Program-made: the position numbers and the translations under genes
Assembly (NCBI RefSeq): GCF_030161115.1
Contig: NZ_BSPQ01000013.1
Span: 310,001-374,000 of the forward strand
Length of the DNA: 64,000 bases
From: Psychromonas marina
Lineage (GTDB): Bacteria; Pseudomonadota; Gammaproteobacteria; Enterobacterales; Psychromonadaceae
Direction: 5' to 3'
In this document: piece by piece, positions 27,590 to 36,823 of the stretch
Position numbering within the stretch: the first letter of the stretch is position 1
Layout of the letters: the number at the start of each line of letters is the position of its first letter
The notes under the pieces: generated by a model
Told to the model about the DNA's origin: nothing
What the model saw: the letters and a program-made list of their open reading frames with translations, nothing else
Databases searched by the model: none

Positions 27590-28681
27590 TTATGATGCAA
27601 GTGATTTTTCACTGCTCGCATCAAAAAGGTGAATACTATCTAGGTCTATATTCAACTTAACCATGTCAGAAATAACCTCTGTTGCTTGTGTTTCTACCAC
27701 TAAGGGCAAGCTTCCAATATCTGTTTTAAGTAAAATACTCGCGCCTAATAACTCTTTCTCTTTAATCGTTACAGGACATTCAAATACACGCTGATGATCT
27801 ATTTGCTGCGCGCGAAGATGGATATCTGTCGGTCTTATACCCAGGCATACTGGACGATTTTTCTCTGCTTGCTTCTGAAAACGTTCTGGTAAAGGAATGC
27901 GTAATGCATTCAGTTGAATATACCACTCACCCTGTTCCTCAATCAGGGTTGCATTCATCATGTTCATTGCAGGATTACCAATAAACTGAGCGACAAATTT
28001 GTTAGCAGGTCGTTGGAAAACCTCTGTTGGTGTACCTACTTGAGCGATATAACCGTCATTTAAAATAACAATACGATCAGCGAGTGTCATCGCCTCAATT
28101 TGATCATGCGTTACATAGATGGTGGTAGTCTGTAATTTACGATGTAACACCTTCATCTCTTCACGCATCACACCACGTAGTTTTGCATCTAAGTTAGAAA
28201 GAGGTTCGTCAAAGAGAAATACTTTTGGCGTACGTACCATTGCACGGCCCATTGCGACACGCTGCCTCTGACCACCAGAAAGCTCTTTTGGCTTACGATT
28301 TAGCAGTGGTTCAAGCTCAAGAATATTGGCAGCTTTTAATACTTCAACATCAATATCCTTTTTAGTCATTCCCTTTAACTTGAGCGCAAATGCAATATTT
28401 TCATAGACAGTCATATGTGGGTAAAGTGCATAACTTTGAAATACCATTGCTAAATCACGGTCTTTTGCATCAACCTTATTGATCAAACGCTCGTCAATAT
28501 ATATATCCCCAGAAGAGATGCTCTCTAAACCAGCAAGCATACGTAAAGTGGTTGATTTCCCGCAGCCGGATGGTCCTAGAAACACCACAAATTCTCCATC
28601 TTCAACCGTAAAATCAAAATGCTTAACCACTTCAACGTCATCAAACGATTTCTTTATATTTTTAAAAATTACCTTAGCCAT
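27590..28681 (-). CDS. Sugar ABC transporter ATP-binding protein (MalK/MsmX type)
   Basis: The ATPase is 363 residues long from ATG at 28681, chosen because AGAAAGG lies just upstream; an in-frame TTG at 28696 is unlikely. Walker A is GPSGCGKST, the signature LSGGQRQRVAMGRA and Walker B FLFDEPLSNLD. The last 120 residues form a TOBE/OB regulatory region as in MalK and UgpC. It energises the two permeases encoded just upstream. The ATPase, both permeases and the binding-protein gene lie in one direction. Confidence 0.93.
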   Translation of the reverse strand: MAKVIFKNIKKSFDDVEVVKHFDFTVEDGEFVVFLGPSGCGKSTTLRMLAGLESISSGDIYIDERLINKVDAKDRDLAMVFQSYALYPHMTVYENIAFALKLKGMTKKDIDVEVLKAANILELEPLLNRKPKELSGGQRQRVAMGRAMVRTPKVFLFDEPLSNLDAKLRGVMREEMKVLHRKLQTTTIYVTHDQIEAMTLADRIVILNDGYIAQVGTPTEVFQRPANKFVAQFIGNPAMNMMNATLIEEQGEWYIQLNALRIPLPERFQKQAEKNRPVCLGIRPTDIHLRAQQIDHQRVFECPVTIKEKELLGASILLKTDIGSLPLVVETQATEVISDMVKLNIDLDSIHLFDASSEKSLAS

Positions 28682-28852
28682 TACCTTTCTCCGCAATACA
28701 CTTTGCTTAGTCTTTAAAATAAGAATGTGTACTGTTTATTTATATTTGTGTATGTCGCGCTTTGTGTTGCGAATCTCTACCCCTTTAAAGTCTCTTTAAG
28801 CGGGGTAAATTGCGACCTAAAATCTCAGTTTTTATGATTACTTAAATGCTCA

Positions 28853-29722
28853 TTACCCTTTCACAGCCCCAGAGGTTAAACCGCTTATCATCTGCTTAGA
28901 AGCACATACGTAAGTAATTAAAATTGGTAATAATGAAATTGTTGTCCCCAACATCACTGAGCCCCAAGGTGTATTTGGAATCCCCTGTACACTACGTAAA
29001 GCTTGAGTAATCACATATTGATCGGGTGAATTTAGTACCACTAAAGGCTGCATAAACATATTCCAGAAAAATACAAACTGTACAATGGCGAGTGTTGCTA
29101 AAGCCGGTTTCATTAACGGTAAAACGACACTCCAATAGGTTCTAAACTCACCAGCCCCATCTAGTTTCGCGGCCTCAAGTAACTCTTTGGGAATCGATGA
29201 TACAACATGTTGTCGTATCAAAAAGATCCCAAACGGTGTTGTCGTGAAGGGTAACCACACTGCGATATGGTTATCTAATAAACCTAAAAACTGCACAATT
29301 AAGAAATAAGGTATCAAGCTTAATACAGGTGGAATCATCATCGAACCAACCAGCATCGCGAATAGGAAGCTTTTACCTTTAAACTTAAACACCGCAAATG
29401 CATACCCGCCCATACTACAAAATAACAGCGAAATAGTTGTACCAACAAATGCCACATAGATACTGTTAAACATCGCCTGCCAAAAGGGCATTATCTCAAG
29501 TAGTCGTTGGTAATTGATTGCTAAACTATCACCCAATGCAAAACTGATAGTGGTGCTGAATATTTCACTTCTATCTCGTGTTGACAAAATAGCTGACCAT
29601 ATAAATGGGAATACAGTCAGAATGGCTGAAAGAATCAACACAGTTGCCAGTAGTACCATTGCTGCTTTGGTTAAAAATGTTGTCACTTCTTGACTTGGTT
29701 TTAAAAATGCTAATGTTTTCAT
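28853..29722 (-). CDS. Sugar ABC transporter permease (MalG type)
   Basis: A 289-residue permease with about six membrane helices and the EAA loop EAAKLDGAGEFRTYW followed by LPLMKPA. ATG at 29722 is set by GGGACA upstream and by the previous gene's stop one base away; the longer frame to 29785 overlaps that gene for 60 bases. It pairs with the MalF-type permease just before it. Confidence 0.92.
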   Translation of the reverse strand: MKTLAFLKPSQEVTTFLTKAAMVLLATVLILSAILTVFPFIWSAILSTRDRSEIFSTTISFALGDSLAINYQRLLEIMPFWQAMFNSIYVAFVGTTISLLFCSMGGYAFAVFKFKGKSFLFAMLVGSMMIPPVLSLIPYFLIVQFLGLLDNHIAVWLPFTTTPFGIFLIRQHVVSSIPKELLEAAKLDGAGEFRTYWSVVLPLMKPALATLAIVQFVFFWNMFMQPLVVLNSPDQYVITQALRSVQGIPNTPWGSVMLGTTISLLPILITYVCASKQMISGLTSGAVKG

Positions 29723-29723
29723 A

Positions 29724-30710
29724 TTAATGTCCCTGCAACCCTTTTTTACCAAAGAAGATAAATTGAATACTGGTAAAGAAAGCAATCAACGCAAATAGTA
29801 ACCATGAAATTGCTGATGCAGTGCCCATCTCTAACCATTCCCAACCCACTTTATAAAGGTACATTGAGATAGTTAATCCAGCCTGCCCAGTTCCGCCGCT
29901 TCCACGTGTTAGAACAAAAGGTTCTTCAAATAACTGTAAATTACCAATAATTGTCATGGTGATAGCAAAGAATACAAAGGGACGGATCATCGGCAGAGAA
30001 ATATGCCAAAAACGGTGGAATGCATTTGCACCATCCATCCTTGCTGCTTCTAAAATCTCTTTAGGGATCGTCATTAAACCCGTTGTATATAAAACAATAT
30101 TGAAACCGGTGTATTTCCAAAACACCATAAAAGCAATTGATGGTTTGAGCATGTCCGCATTTTCTAACCAGCGTATTGGTTGATAATCGTTAACCCAACC
30201 AAATGCCCAGCCAAGGTAAGATGAATCAGCAAGCGCAATCAGTGCTTGGTTGATAATTCCTGAATTAGGTGAATACATGTTAAAAAAGATCAATGATGCC
30301 GCTACGGTTGAGGTTATAAAAGGTAAAAAATATGCTGATGTTAGCCAATGGCGCAATCTATCACTCATCGACACTAAGACATAAGCAACTGGAATCGCAA
30401 CTAAATGTTGTGCTACACCCGATGTAATCGCCAACCAAAATGTATTCTTCAAAGAGCGCCATAACCACGGGTCCGTTAAAGCAATATAATAGTTTTCAGT
30501 ACCAACATAAGACATTGCTGAAAGCCCTTCCACGGGGTTCCACTGATGAAATGATAGAAAAACAGAAAAAAGTAATGGGAAAATGCCAAAAACGGAAAAT
30601 ATAATTAAAAACGGTAACAAAAAACCATAAGGAGAAAGAGATTGCCAGTTAAAGCCAGGCTTACTCTCCTTTTCAATTTCCGTTGTACTTGACTGTAAAG
30701 TTGTGCTCAT
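29724..30710 (-). CDS. Sugar ABC transporter permease (MalF/UgpA type)
   Basis: A 328-residue inner-membrane permease with about six helices and the EAA loop EAARMDGANAFHRFWHISLP. GAGGGCG precedes ATG at 30710; an in-frame start at 30746 would fall inside the hairpin that follows the binding-protein gene. One base separates its stop from the next permease, indicating coupled translation. Confidence 0.92.
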   Translation of the reverse strand: MSTTLQSSTTEIEKESKPGFNWQSLSPYGFLLPFLIIFSVFGIFPLLFSVFLSFHQWNPVEGLSAMSYVGTENYYIALTDPWLWRSLKNTFWLAITSGVAQHLVAIPVAYVLVSMSDRLRHWLTSAYFLPFITSTVAASLIFFNMYSPNSGIINQALIALADSSYLGWAFGWVNDYQPIRWLENADMLKPSIAFMVFWKYTGFNIVLYTTGLMTIPKEILEAARMDGANAFHRFWHISLPMIRPFVFFAITMTIIGNLQLFEEPFVLTRGSGGTGQAGLTISMYLYKVGWEWLEMGTASAISWLLFALIAFFTSIQFIFFGKKGLQGH

Positions 30711-30728
30711 TTTAACGCCCTCTAAAAT

Positions 30729-30750
30729 GGAGGTGCCATCAGGCACCTCC
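30729..30750 (-). promoter_or_regulatory. Intercistronic hairpin after the sugar-binding-protein gene
   Basis: Perfect nine-base stem GGAGGTGCC/GGCACCTCC with a four-base loop, 13 bases after the binding-protein stop and before the permease genes. No T run. This fits an mRNA-protecting or partly terminating hairpin that lets the binding protein be made in excess, as known for malE. Confidence 0.7.
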
Positions 30751-30762
30751 TAAATACCTAAG

Positions 30763-32007
30763 TTACATATTACGTGTACGACGTTTAATTAGACGCTCAG
30801 CTTCAGCGAGTGCTTCTTTAATATCTTTACCTTCATCAAGCACTTGCATCAGTGCATTCTCTAAGATAATCGAACGTGCAACATGATCGCCCTTGCCAGG
30901 TTGAACAGGTTTAATATTTTTAGCCACTTCAGCGAAAACTTGGCGCGCTTTTTGTCCACCAAGGAACTCAATAGGTTGATCAAAAAGTGCGTCGTCGTAA
31001 GTGGTTATGTTTGATGGGAACGCCGCTATTGTTGCAAAAGCAGTTAATTGCGAATCAGGATTAGTGGTCATATATTCAATTAATGCCCATGCCTGATCAG
31101 GATTTTTAGACTGTTTAGGAATTGAAAGGAATGATCCCCCCCAGCTGCCGTAAATACCATCAGGAAGGTTTGACACAGCCCAACTACCACTTGTATCAGG
31201 CGCAATCCAGTTTTTCAGGTGACCTAATAACCATGCGCCAGAAAGCTGTGTTGCAAAAGTGCCATTTCGAAAGCCTTCATACCATTCGTTTGACCATGCA
31301 GTGATACGTGCATCTAGGCCGTTATCACGAATTGTTTTTGCCACCGTAAACGCCTTAACAAAACGTTCTGAAGTAACCACGGAGTTACCCTCTTTATCAA
31401 AATAAAGCCCCTCCCCCTCTGGCACAGTGGTAAAGATAATAGCTTGTGCAACATCCGCTGCTGAAGCGATTAAAAAGATATTATCTTTTTTCAGTTTTTT
31501 ACCTAATGCAATATAAGCATCCCAATCGGTAATAGCAGCATCAACTTTAACGCCTTCTTTTTCAAAAATATCGGTACGGTAATACATCACACCAGGACCA
31601 AGATCTACTGGAATACCGTACATGCCACCATCAGCACCTTTACCTTGTGCCCATGCATAGGCTGCAAAACGATCTTGATATTTATCTACGCCGTATTTTT
31701 CAGATAAATTGACTAAACCGCCCGATGCCACAAAAGGTCCAATTTTTTCTACATCAACAACGATGACATCACCAGCCCCTGATCCTGTTGCTAAATTGGT
31801 GGTTAATTTAGTATGGTGATCTCCATGGTTATTCATTAAGTAATCAACTTTAATACCCGTCTTTTTTTCAAAGTCAGGTAATAATACTTTTAAGCTACTA
31901 TCAAAATCGGGAAAACCATCAAAACGAATATCCGCATCCGCCGCATTAGCTGTCGATGCTAATCCAAATATAATTGCGCTTGATAATGTCAGCATTTTTA
32001 AATTCAT
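30763..32007 (-). CDS. Sugar ABC transporter substrate-binding protein
   Basis: A 414-residue periplasmic protein of the MalE/UgpB cluster B type, with signal MNLKMLTLSSAIIFGLASTANA. The mature protein has the typical early pattern LKVLLPDFEKKTGIKVDY and WNVWY-like segments (SNEWYEGFRNG) in the middle. AAGGATAAATA precedes the ATG. It is the first gene of the sugar ABC operon. The ligand is not evident: no glycoside hydrolase gene lies nearby to indicate it. Confidence 0.92.
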   Translation of the reverse strand: MNLKMLTLSSAIIFGLASTANAADADIRFDGFPDFDSSLKVLLPDFEKKTGIKVDYLMNNHGDHHTKLTTNLATGSGAGDVIVVDVEKIGPFVASGGLVNLSEKYGVDKYQDRFAAYAWAQGKGADGGMYGIPVDLGPGVMYYRTDIFEKEGVKVDAAITDWDAYIALGKKLKKDNIFLIASAADVAQAIIFTTVPEGEGLYFDKEGNSVVTSERFVKAFTVAKTIRDNGLDARITAWSNEWYEGFRNGTFATQLSGAWLLGHLKNWIAPDTSGSWAVSNLPDGIYGSWGGSFLSIPKQSKNPDQAWALIEYMTTNPDSQLTAFATIAAFPSNITTYDDALFDQPIEFLGGQKARQVFAEVAKNIKPVQPGKGDHVARSIILENALMQVLDEGKDIKEALAEAERLIKRRTRNM

Positions 32008-32680
32008 TATTTATCCTTAAATCGTTATAGGTTGTGGGTTCGCCATCATCACTTACAGAAATAACATTAAGTACATATCGTTTCTAAAAAGTGGAAAACA
32101 ACATTTATAGAGGCTTAAAATAAGAAGTTAATTTCAATATGCTTTTCATCATATTATCGATAGAAAAATCAATCTTTAGCCTTACAACTCGTCATGAGCA
32201 TAGGGGCATAGTACGGAAAAATATCACTAACAATATGCTACATGTCACACTGCATTTCAGTTGACATAAATGAAAGTATAAAATATGACAAGCTTCTTTC
32301 TATCAGGTGATGCTATGAAACAGTTTCATGGGATTCCCCCATATTGATTAAAATCGAACACATAAAGTATGTGTTTATCGGTATGTGGAATTTATGACGG
32401 CTAAAGCAGAGGCTGAGTTTTATTAGCCAACGGCGATTTCTTTCTTATACACAAAAACATTAGCTGTCGATAACTGAATAAAAATCCATTAAATTTCAAA
32501 GCATTAAGAAATATAAATCAGATTAGATCTAGGGTTTTGAAGATTATTGCAGTCTTATAGTATTAGTGGAATGTGATTAAAGGTAAGCATGGTACTGCGA
32601 TTTTAAAGAGTATTGTGCGTGATATTGTACTCAGGATATAGCGAACAGACATACGTATGGATGACTAATAGCCATTATGA
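32008..32680. other. Intergenic region upstream of the sugar ABC operon
   Basis: About 670 bases with no gene. It contains the shared 17-base motif (32344-32360). No convincing promoter was identified by eye. Confidence 0.45.
32344..32360. promoter_or_regulatory. 17-base motif shared by the two sugar-cluster promoters (copy 2)
   Basis: TTGATTAAAATCGAACA, identical to 26357-26373, 337 bases before the binding-protein gene. The distance is longer than usual for a repressor site, so a long leader is implied if it is real. Confidence 0.5.
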
Positions 32681-33117
32681 CTGGATGCAATCATCATAAT
32701 TTATTATTTAACGAACAAGATAGCTCAGAAATTTATGCGGATTCGAGAAGGTGTAGCAATTATGCATCATGAACTTGTAGATGTGAGCATTACAGGTCAC
32801 TCTACTAATCCAACACGTTTTCAACACCCTGTTGCTGGTATCTACAAAGCAGAATGCCATCGTGCTAGAAAAGCTTATTTTTCTGTCGCATCTGGTGGTG
32901 GCACAGGTCGTACACTCCATCTCGATAATGTGGCTGCGGGTCCAGCATCTTATGGCATGACCGATACCATGGGTAGAATGCATGCAGGTGCACAATTTGC
33001 AGGTAGCTCTTCTGTACCATCACATGTTGCATGATGGGTTTTATAGGTATGGGTAATAACCCGATGGTTGGGGCGACAGTTGCACTTGCAGTAGAAGTTG
33101 ACCAACGTTTAAACTAA
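32681..33117 (+). pseudogene. Unrecognised conserved-looking gene, split by a frame change
   Basis: One frame, open from 32681 (first ATG 32735), encodes ...FQHPVAGIYKAECHRARKAY...TLHLDNVAAGPASYG...SSVPSHVA and stops at 33034. A second frame starts with ATGATG at 33031, overlapping the stop (ATGA), and continues MMGFIGMGNNPMVGATVALA...VDQRLN to 33117. The two halves read naturally as one protein of about 130-145 residues, so a one-base frame change probably broke it; two coupled small genes are the alternative. The Gly- and His-rich composition looks like a folded, conserved protein, but I do not recognise the family. No ribosome binding site stands before 32735, so the 5' end may be lost too. 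Confidence 0.5.
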
Positions 33118-33216
33118 AAAGGCTTTAGATACGACTAACAGGTAGGGTAAATTCACTTTAACTTTCCTATTATGACTAAGGGATTTTGGCCACTAATTAA
33201 GAGTAAAACGGATCAT

Positions 33217-33253
33217 TTTCTAGGGCGCTTAGTGCCCCATTGCGCCTTAGAAA
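33217..33253. terminator. Hairpin between the split gene and the LysR gene
   Basis: TTTCTAGGGCGC pairs with GCGCCTTAGAAA (one G-T wobble); an outer pair TTGGCCAC (33186) and GTGGCCAA (33265) encloses it. It lies between convergent genes and may stop both transcripts, though the T run is short. Confidence 0.5.
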
Positions 33254-33298
33254 GCTATAAAACTGTGGCCAATATTACTTAGCCACAACACCAAAAAT

Positions 33299-34180
33299 CT
33301 AACGACTAAATCCCGCTAATAACCATTGTTTAAAATCCTTAACCACTTTTTTGTGCAAATTTACTGGCTGACAAAGTAAATAGTGACAACTTTTACTGCT
33401 GAGTGAAACGTCGCTTAATTTTACTAAACGTCCCTCTTTTAACTCATTTTCCACTAATAACGATCTCACAAACAGAATGCCCAAACCATTAAGTGCCGCT
33501 TCAATGGCTAACTGGCTACTCTCAAATTGCAGTGTTGGTTCATTTACCTTTCCCTTAAAGTGTTGTAAATCAAACCAGTCCTGCCATTTTTCATGGTATC
33601 CAAAAGTGGTGATTTTTTCAGTTAATGCCATATCTTCCAGTGTTTGTAAATCTAACTGTTTTTGTAAACTTGGGCTGGCGACCACGATCCATGATTCATC
33701 GCTTAATTTTATTGAGTCGGGTTGCGACCAATCCCCATAACCATTGATAATTTCTATATCGACATTGTCATTTTGTTGCGGGTAAAGTTGATTAGTGGTG
33801 AGCATTTTAATCGTGACATCGGGGTGTTGACGCTTAAAATCGGCTAAACGAGGTAATAACCATTGTTGGCAAAAACTTTGTGCGATACGCAGGGTGAGTT
33901 GTTGTTTTTTATTACGTTCAAAGAGGTTGATGGTGCCATTTGATAGGGCATCAAAACTATTACTCAGTAATGGTAAATAATGTGTCGCTTGATCGGTTAA
34001 TTGTAATGATGAACCTTGGCGGATAAATAGTGTTGCATTCAGATACAGCTCAAGTTGTTTAACCTGCTGGCTAACGGCTGTGCGACTAACATTTAATTCA
34101 TCAGCCGCTTTACTTAAATTTTGATGACGAGCAGCAGCTTCAAAAGCACGTAAGGCATTTAAGGGGGGGAGGTAGCGCAT
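33299..34180 (-). CDS. LysR-family regulator (GcvA-like)
   Basis: A 293-residue LysR protein. The N-terminus PPLNALRAFEAAARHQNLSK and the HTH ADELNVSRTAVSQQVKQLE are close to the GcvA/AmpR group, and an inducer-binding domain follows. It lies 66 bases downstream of the FAD oxidoreductase gene and on the same strand, so it could regulate it or the phosphonate genes (inference). The ribosome binding site is weak. Confidence 0.88.
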   Translation of the reverse strand: MRYLPPLNALRAFEAAARHQNLSKAADELNVSRTAVSQQVKQLELYLNATLFIRQGSSLQLTDQATHYLPLLSNSFDALSNGTINLFERNKKQQLTLRIAQSFCQQWLLPRLADFKRQHPDVTIKMLTTNQLYPQQNDNVDIEIINGYGDWSQPDSIKLSDESWIVVASPSLQKQLDLQTLEDMALTEKITTFGYHEKWQDWFDLQHFKGKVNEPTLQFESSQLAIEAALNGLGILFVRSLLVENELKEGRLVKLSDVSLSSKSCHYLLCQPVNLHKKVVKDFKQWLLAGFSR

Positions 34181-34246
34181 CTACTTATCTTCTTTGAATA
34201 ACTAAATGCGCAACATACCCTTCTTCTATTACACCGTTATGACAAG

Positions 34247-35656
34247 TTACAGTTTGTCAGCTTTACCCGCAGCACCGGCTAATTTCGCGAACCATTTATC
34301 AACAATAAATGGCTGTTGTTCGTTATCTTCCGCTTCCTCTTTACGTCTTACCGCATTACGCACTGTCATTGCGCCCAACCAACGAAATGGTTCCGGAGGA
34401 AAGTAACCTCTTGGTCCACCAGCGAGCCCACAACGGCTCCACTTTTCATCATTACCTAATAACATTGCGGTTAATATTTTTGCGCCAATACGAGTTTGCG
34501 CGACACCATTACCCGAGTAACCTAAGCCATAAAAAATATTTCCTTGGCCTTTGATATTACCAAAAAAGGGTAAGCCCGTGACTGAGCGATCTGATCCCCC
34601 CGTCCAACTATCGGCAAATTCAGTTACATTCAATTTAGGGAACAAGGTATTAAACGCAGTGGTTAATAACGATAAATAACCTGTTTGTTGATTAAACATC
34701 GGCTCAACTTGATTCGCAAAAGAGAAACGATTGCCCCCTTTACCTAACATTAAACGACCATCAGCAGTATCTCGGTAATAGTGAACAAAAATACGAGAGT
34801 CGACCACGCTGGCACCTTGTTCAGGACCGTGTTTTTTGAGTAGTTCTGGAATCGGTTGGGTGATCACCATATCAGATGAAACCACCACAATGCTGCGTTT
34901 AAAGGCTTTAAATTTATCAACCATCCACGCATTAATGGCTAGGACTACTTTCTTCGCTTTAATAGATGCATGCTCAGTGATGACGGTGGCAGGCAAGCCA
35001 TAATGTAACGATTGCATTTCGGTATTTTCATAGATCTCAACCCCTAATGATAATGCAACGGTTCGTAAACCACGCGCTAACATGGCCGGCTGTACTGTGC
35101 CTGCAGCCTCTGAGAAATACGCTTCGCTATTTTTTTTAGAGCCAGTTTTAGCCTCTAATGTATCTTTCTCAGAAGGTTGCCAGCTATTGATTTTTAAGCG
35201 TTCTAATTCAGCCACCAGCGGTGTCATTGTACCTTGTTGCGCGCTATTCGTTGCCGTGTAATAACTGCCTTTGATAAACAGTTGTGCATCTATATTATGA
35301 TCGGAACAAAATTTCTTTATCTCAAAAATAACTTGCTCAGACTCTTTCACTAACCACTTAGCTTGCTGCTCTCCGAAGAGTTTCTTTAAGGTGGGGAATT
35401 TACTTGACCAAGTTAATAAGCAACCACCGTTGGCTCCCGATGCGCCGCTTCCACATAATTCTTTTTCGATGATAGTGACTTTTTTATTCGGTGCTTGCTG
35501 TTTATGTAAAATAGCAGTCCATAGGCCGGTATAACCTCCACCAACAATCAGTACATCGGTTTCAATATCTTGCTGCAGAGGAGGTGCAACGCTTGGTTTT
35601 TCATTTTCTAATGCATCTTTTAACCAATAAGCGAGGTGTTTTTTCTCTGTCGTCAT
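34247..35656 (-). CDS. FAD-dependent amine oxidoreductase (DAO/PuuB type) of the phosphonate region
   Basis: A DAO-fold flavoprotein of 469 residues. The Rossmann motif VLIVGGGYTGLWTAIL is near residue 36, ELCGSGASGANGG near 70, and a C-terminal FYGLGYSGNGVAQTRIGA closes the FAD site. Relatives oxidise secondary or primary amines such as gamma-glutamylputrescine. FAD enzymes of this type (PbfC/PbfD) recur in bacterial phosphonate clusters and are reported to act on AEP or N-methyl-AEP, yielding phosphonoacetaldehyde; that fits this setting. Start ATG 35656 has AGGA at proper spacing; ATG 35662 abuts it too closely. Confidence 0.85.
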   Translation of the reverse strand: MTTEKKHLAYWLKDALENEKPSVAPPLQQDIETDVLIVGGGYTGLWTAILHKQQAPNKKVTIIEKELCGSGASGANGGCLLTWSSKFPTLKKLFGEQQAKWLVKESEQVIFEIKKFCSDHNIDAQLFIKGSYYTATNSAQQGTMTPLVAELERLKINSWQPSEKDTLEAKTGSKKNSEAYFSEAAGTVQPAMLARGLRTVALSLGVEIYENTEMQSLHYGLPATVITEHASIKAKKVVLAINAWMVDKFKAFKRSIVVVSSDMVITQPIPELLKKHGPEQGASVVDSRIFVHYYRDTADGRLMLGKGGNRFSFANQVEPMFNQQTGYLSLLTTAFNTLFPKLNVTEFADSWTGGSDRSVTGLPFFGNIKGQGNIFYGLGYSGNGVAQTRIGAKILTAMLLGNDEKWSRCGLAGGPRGYFPPEPFRWLGAMTVRNAVRRKEEAEDNEQQPFIVDKWFAKLAGAAGKADKL

Positions 35657-35828
35657 AATCATTCCTAAATAGCGTTAACTGCGAATAAGATACTCAGTTT
35701 ATAAGCCTTTTTAGATAACATTAAGTCGTGATTATTAACCTTAAACGTAAGATTTCCTTACGCTAACTGTCATAAATAGTTAACACTTTACACGCCATAT
35801 TTATAGCCCCGTATTTATAAGGGTGTAT

Positions 35829-36728
35829 TTATAAAGCAACCACTAATCCACTGAGAATCAACACACAACCAACAAGTCGTGTTGTGTATACCTTTTCTTT
35901 TAGCACCACCACGGCAAGCAACAAACCAAAAACAATACTGATCTGCCTTAGCGCGACCACTAAACTCACGTTATCCGTTAATAGCATCGCATACAAGACT
36001 AATCCATAGGTGAGCGCCATGATGGATCCGGCAATAAAAGCGGGCGTTTTTATCTGCCACGCTTGCTTAAATTGGTGTGATTGCCCTGTCACTAAAAAGC
36101 CTAAAGCAAGGGGAAGTGCGATTGCCCAAAACTGCATACCTAGGTAAAAAATAGCAATCTCTGCTCTGTGGTGAATCGTTTGCAGTTGCGAGAAAAGCTC
36201 TGAGAGCGCAAGCTTATCAATAATCGAATAACCCGCTGTACCAATGGCAGCTACCATTGCCCACACAATGCCAATGTTAAAATAATTACTGACACTCAGC
36301 TCTCGTAAACGCGTTAATGGGACTAATAAACACCCTCCGGTAATCAGCGAGAAACCTATCCATTGTAACGATGAGATAGACTGCCCTAATGAAAGCGTAA
36401 TGCAACCAACCATCAATACTGGTAATGCCCTTGCCATGGGGTAGACCAAACCAACATCCGCTTTTTTATAAGCAAAACCTAACCCCATTAGATAGATGAT
36501 TTGTAATAAGCCACTCAAGATTAACAAGATCCAAAACTCAGGGCTGAAATATTGGCTACCTGCAGTAAAATAAAACCAAATTAAGTAAGGTGTTAACAGC
36601 AAAGCCATACACAATGCAGTCATAAAGAAAAAGGACTGCACCGAGGCTTTATTAGCTTTCCCTAATATATTCCAGCTTGCATGTAAAAATGCAGAAATAA
36701 TAACTAATACAATGGCCCAAACAGACAT
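35829..36728 (-). CDS. EamA/DMT-family membrane transporter
   Basis: A 299-residue protein with ten hydrophobic segments in two five-helix EamA repeats; the second ends with SLVVALRQISIVFGLLLAVVVLKEK, named here by its LKEK end. ATG at 36728 has AAGG eight bases upstream; an in-frame upstream start lacks this. It lies between phnR and the FAD gene on the same strand. Such exporters often relieve amino-acid or amine stress; here it may move a phosphonate or its amine product (inference). Confidence 0.82.
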   Translation of the reverse strand: MSVWAIVLVIISAFLHASWNILGKANKASVQSFFFMTALCMALLLTPYLIWFYFTAGSQYFSPEFWILLILSGLLQIIYLMGLGFAYKKADVGLVYPMARALPVLMVGCITLSLGQSISSLQWIGFSLITGGCLLVPLTRLRELSVSNYFNIGIVWAMVAAIGTAGYSIIDKLALSELFSQLQTIHHRAEIAIFYLGMQFWAIALPLALGFLVTGQSHQFKQAWQIKTPAFIAGSIMALTYGLVLYAMLLTDNVSLVVALRQISIVFGLLLAVVVLKEKVYTTRLVGCVLILSGLVVAL

Positions 36729-36823
36729 GACACAAACCTTAAATGGCAACAATGAGAAAGTTAATGCACCTCGTTAAAGGTGCATTAAAAGTAATAGATA
36801 GGAGAGATTAAACAATGTAGGTC

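Noticed and set aside
32240-32270. TGTCACACTGCATTTCAGTTGACA as a CRP or Fis-like site
   Set aside because: It does not keep the TGTGA-N6-TCACA spacing.
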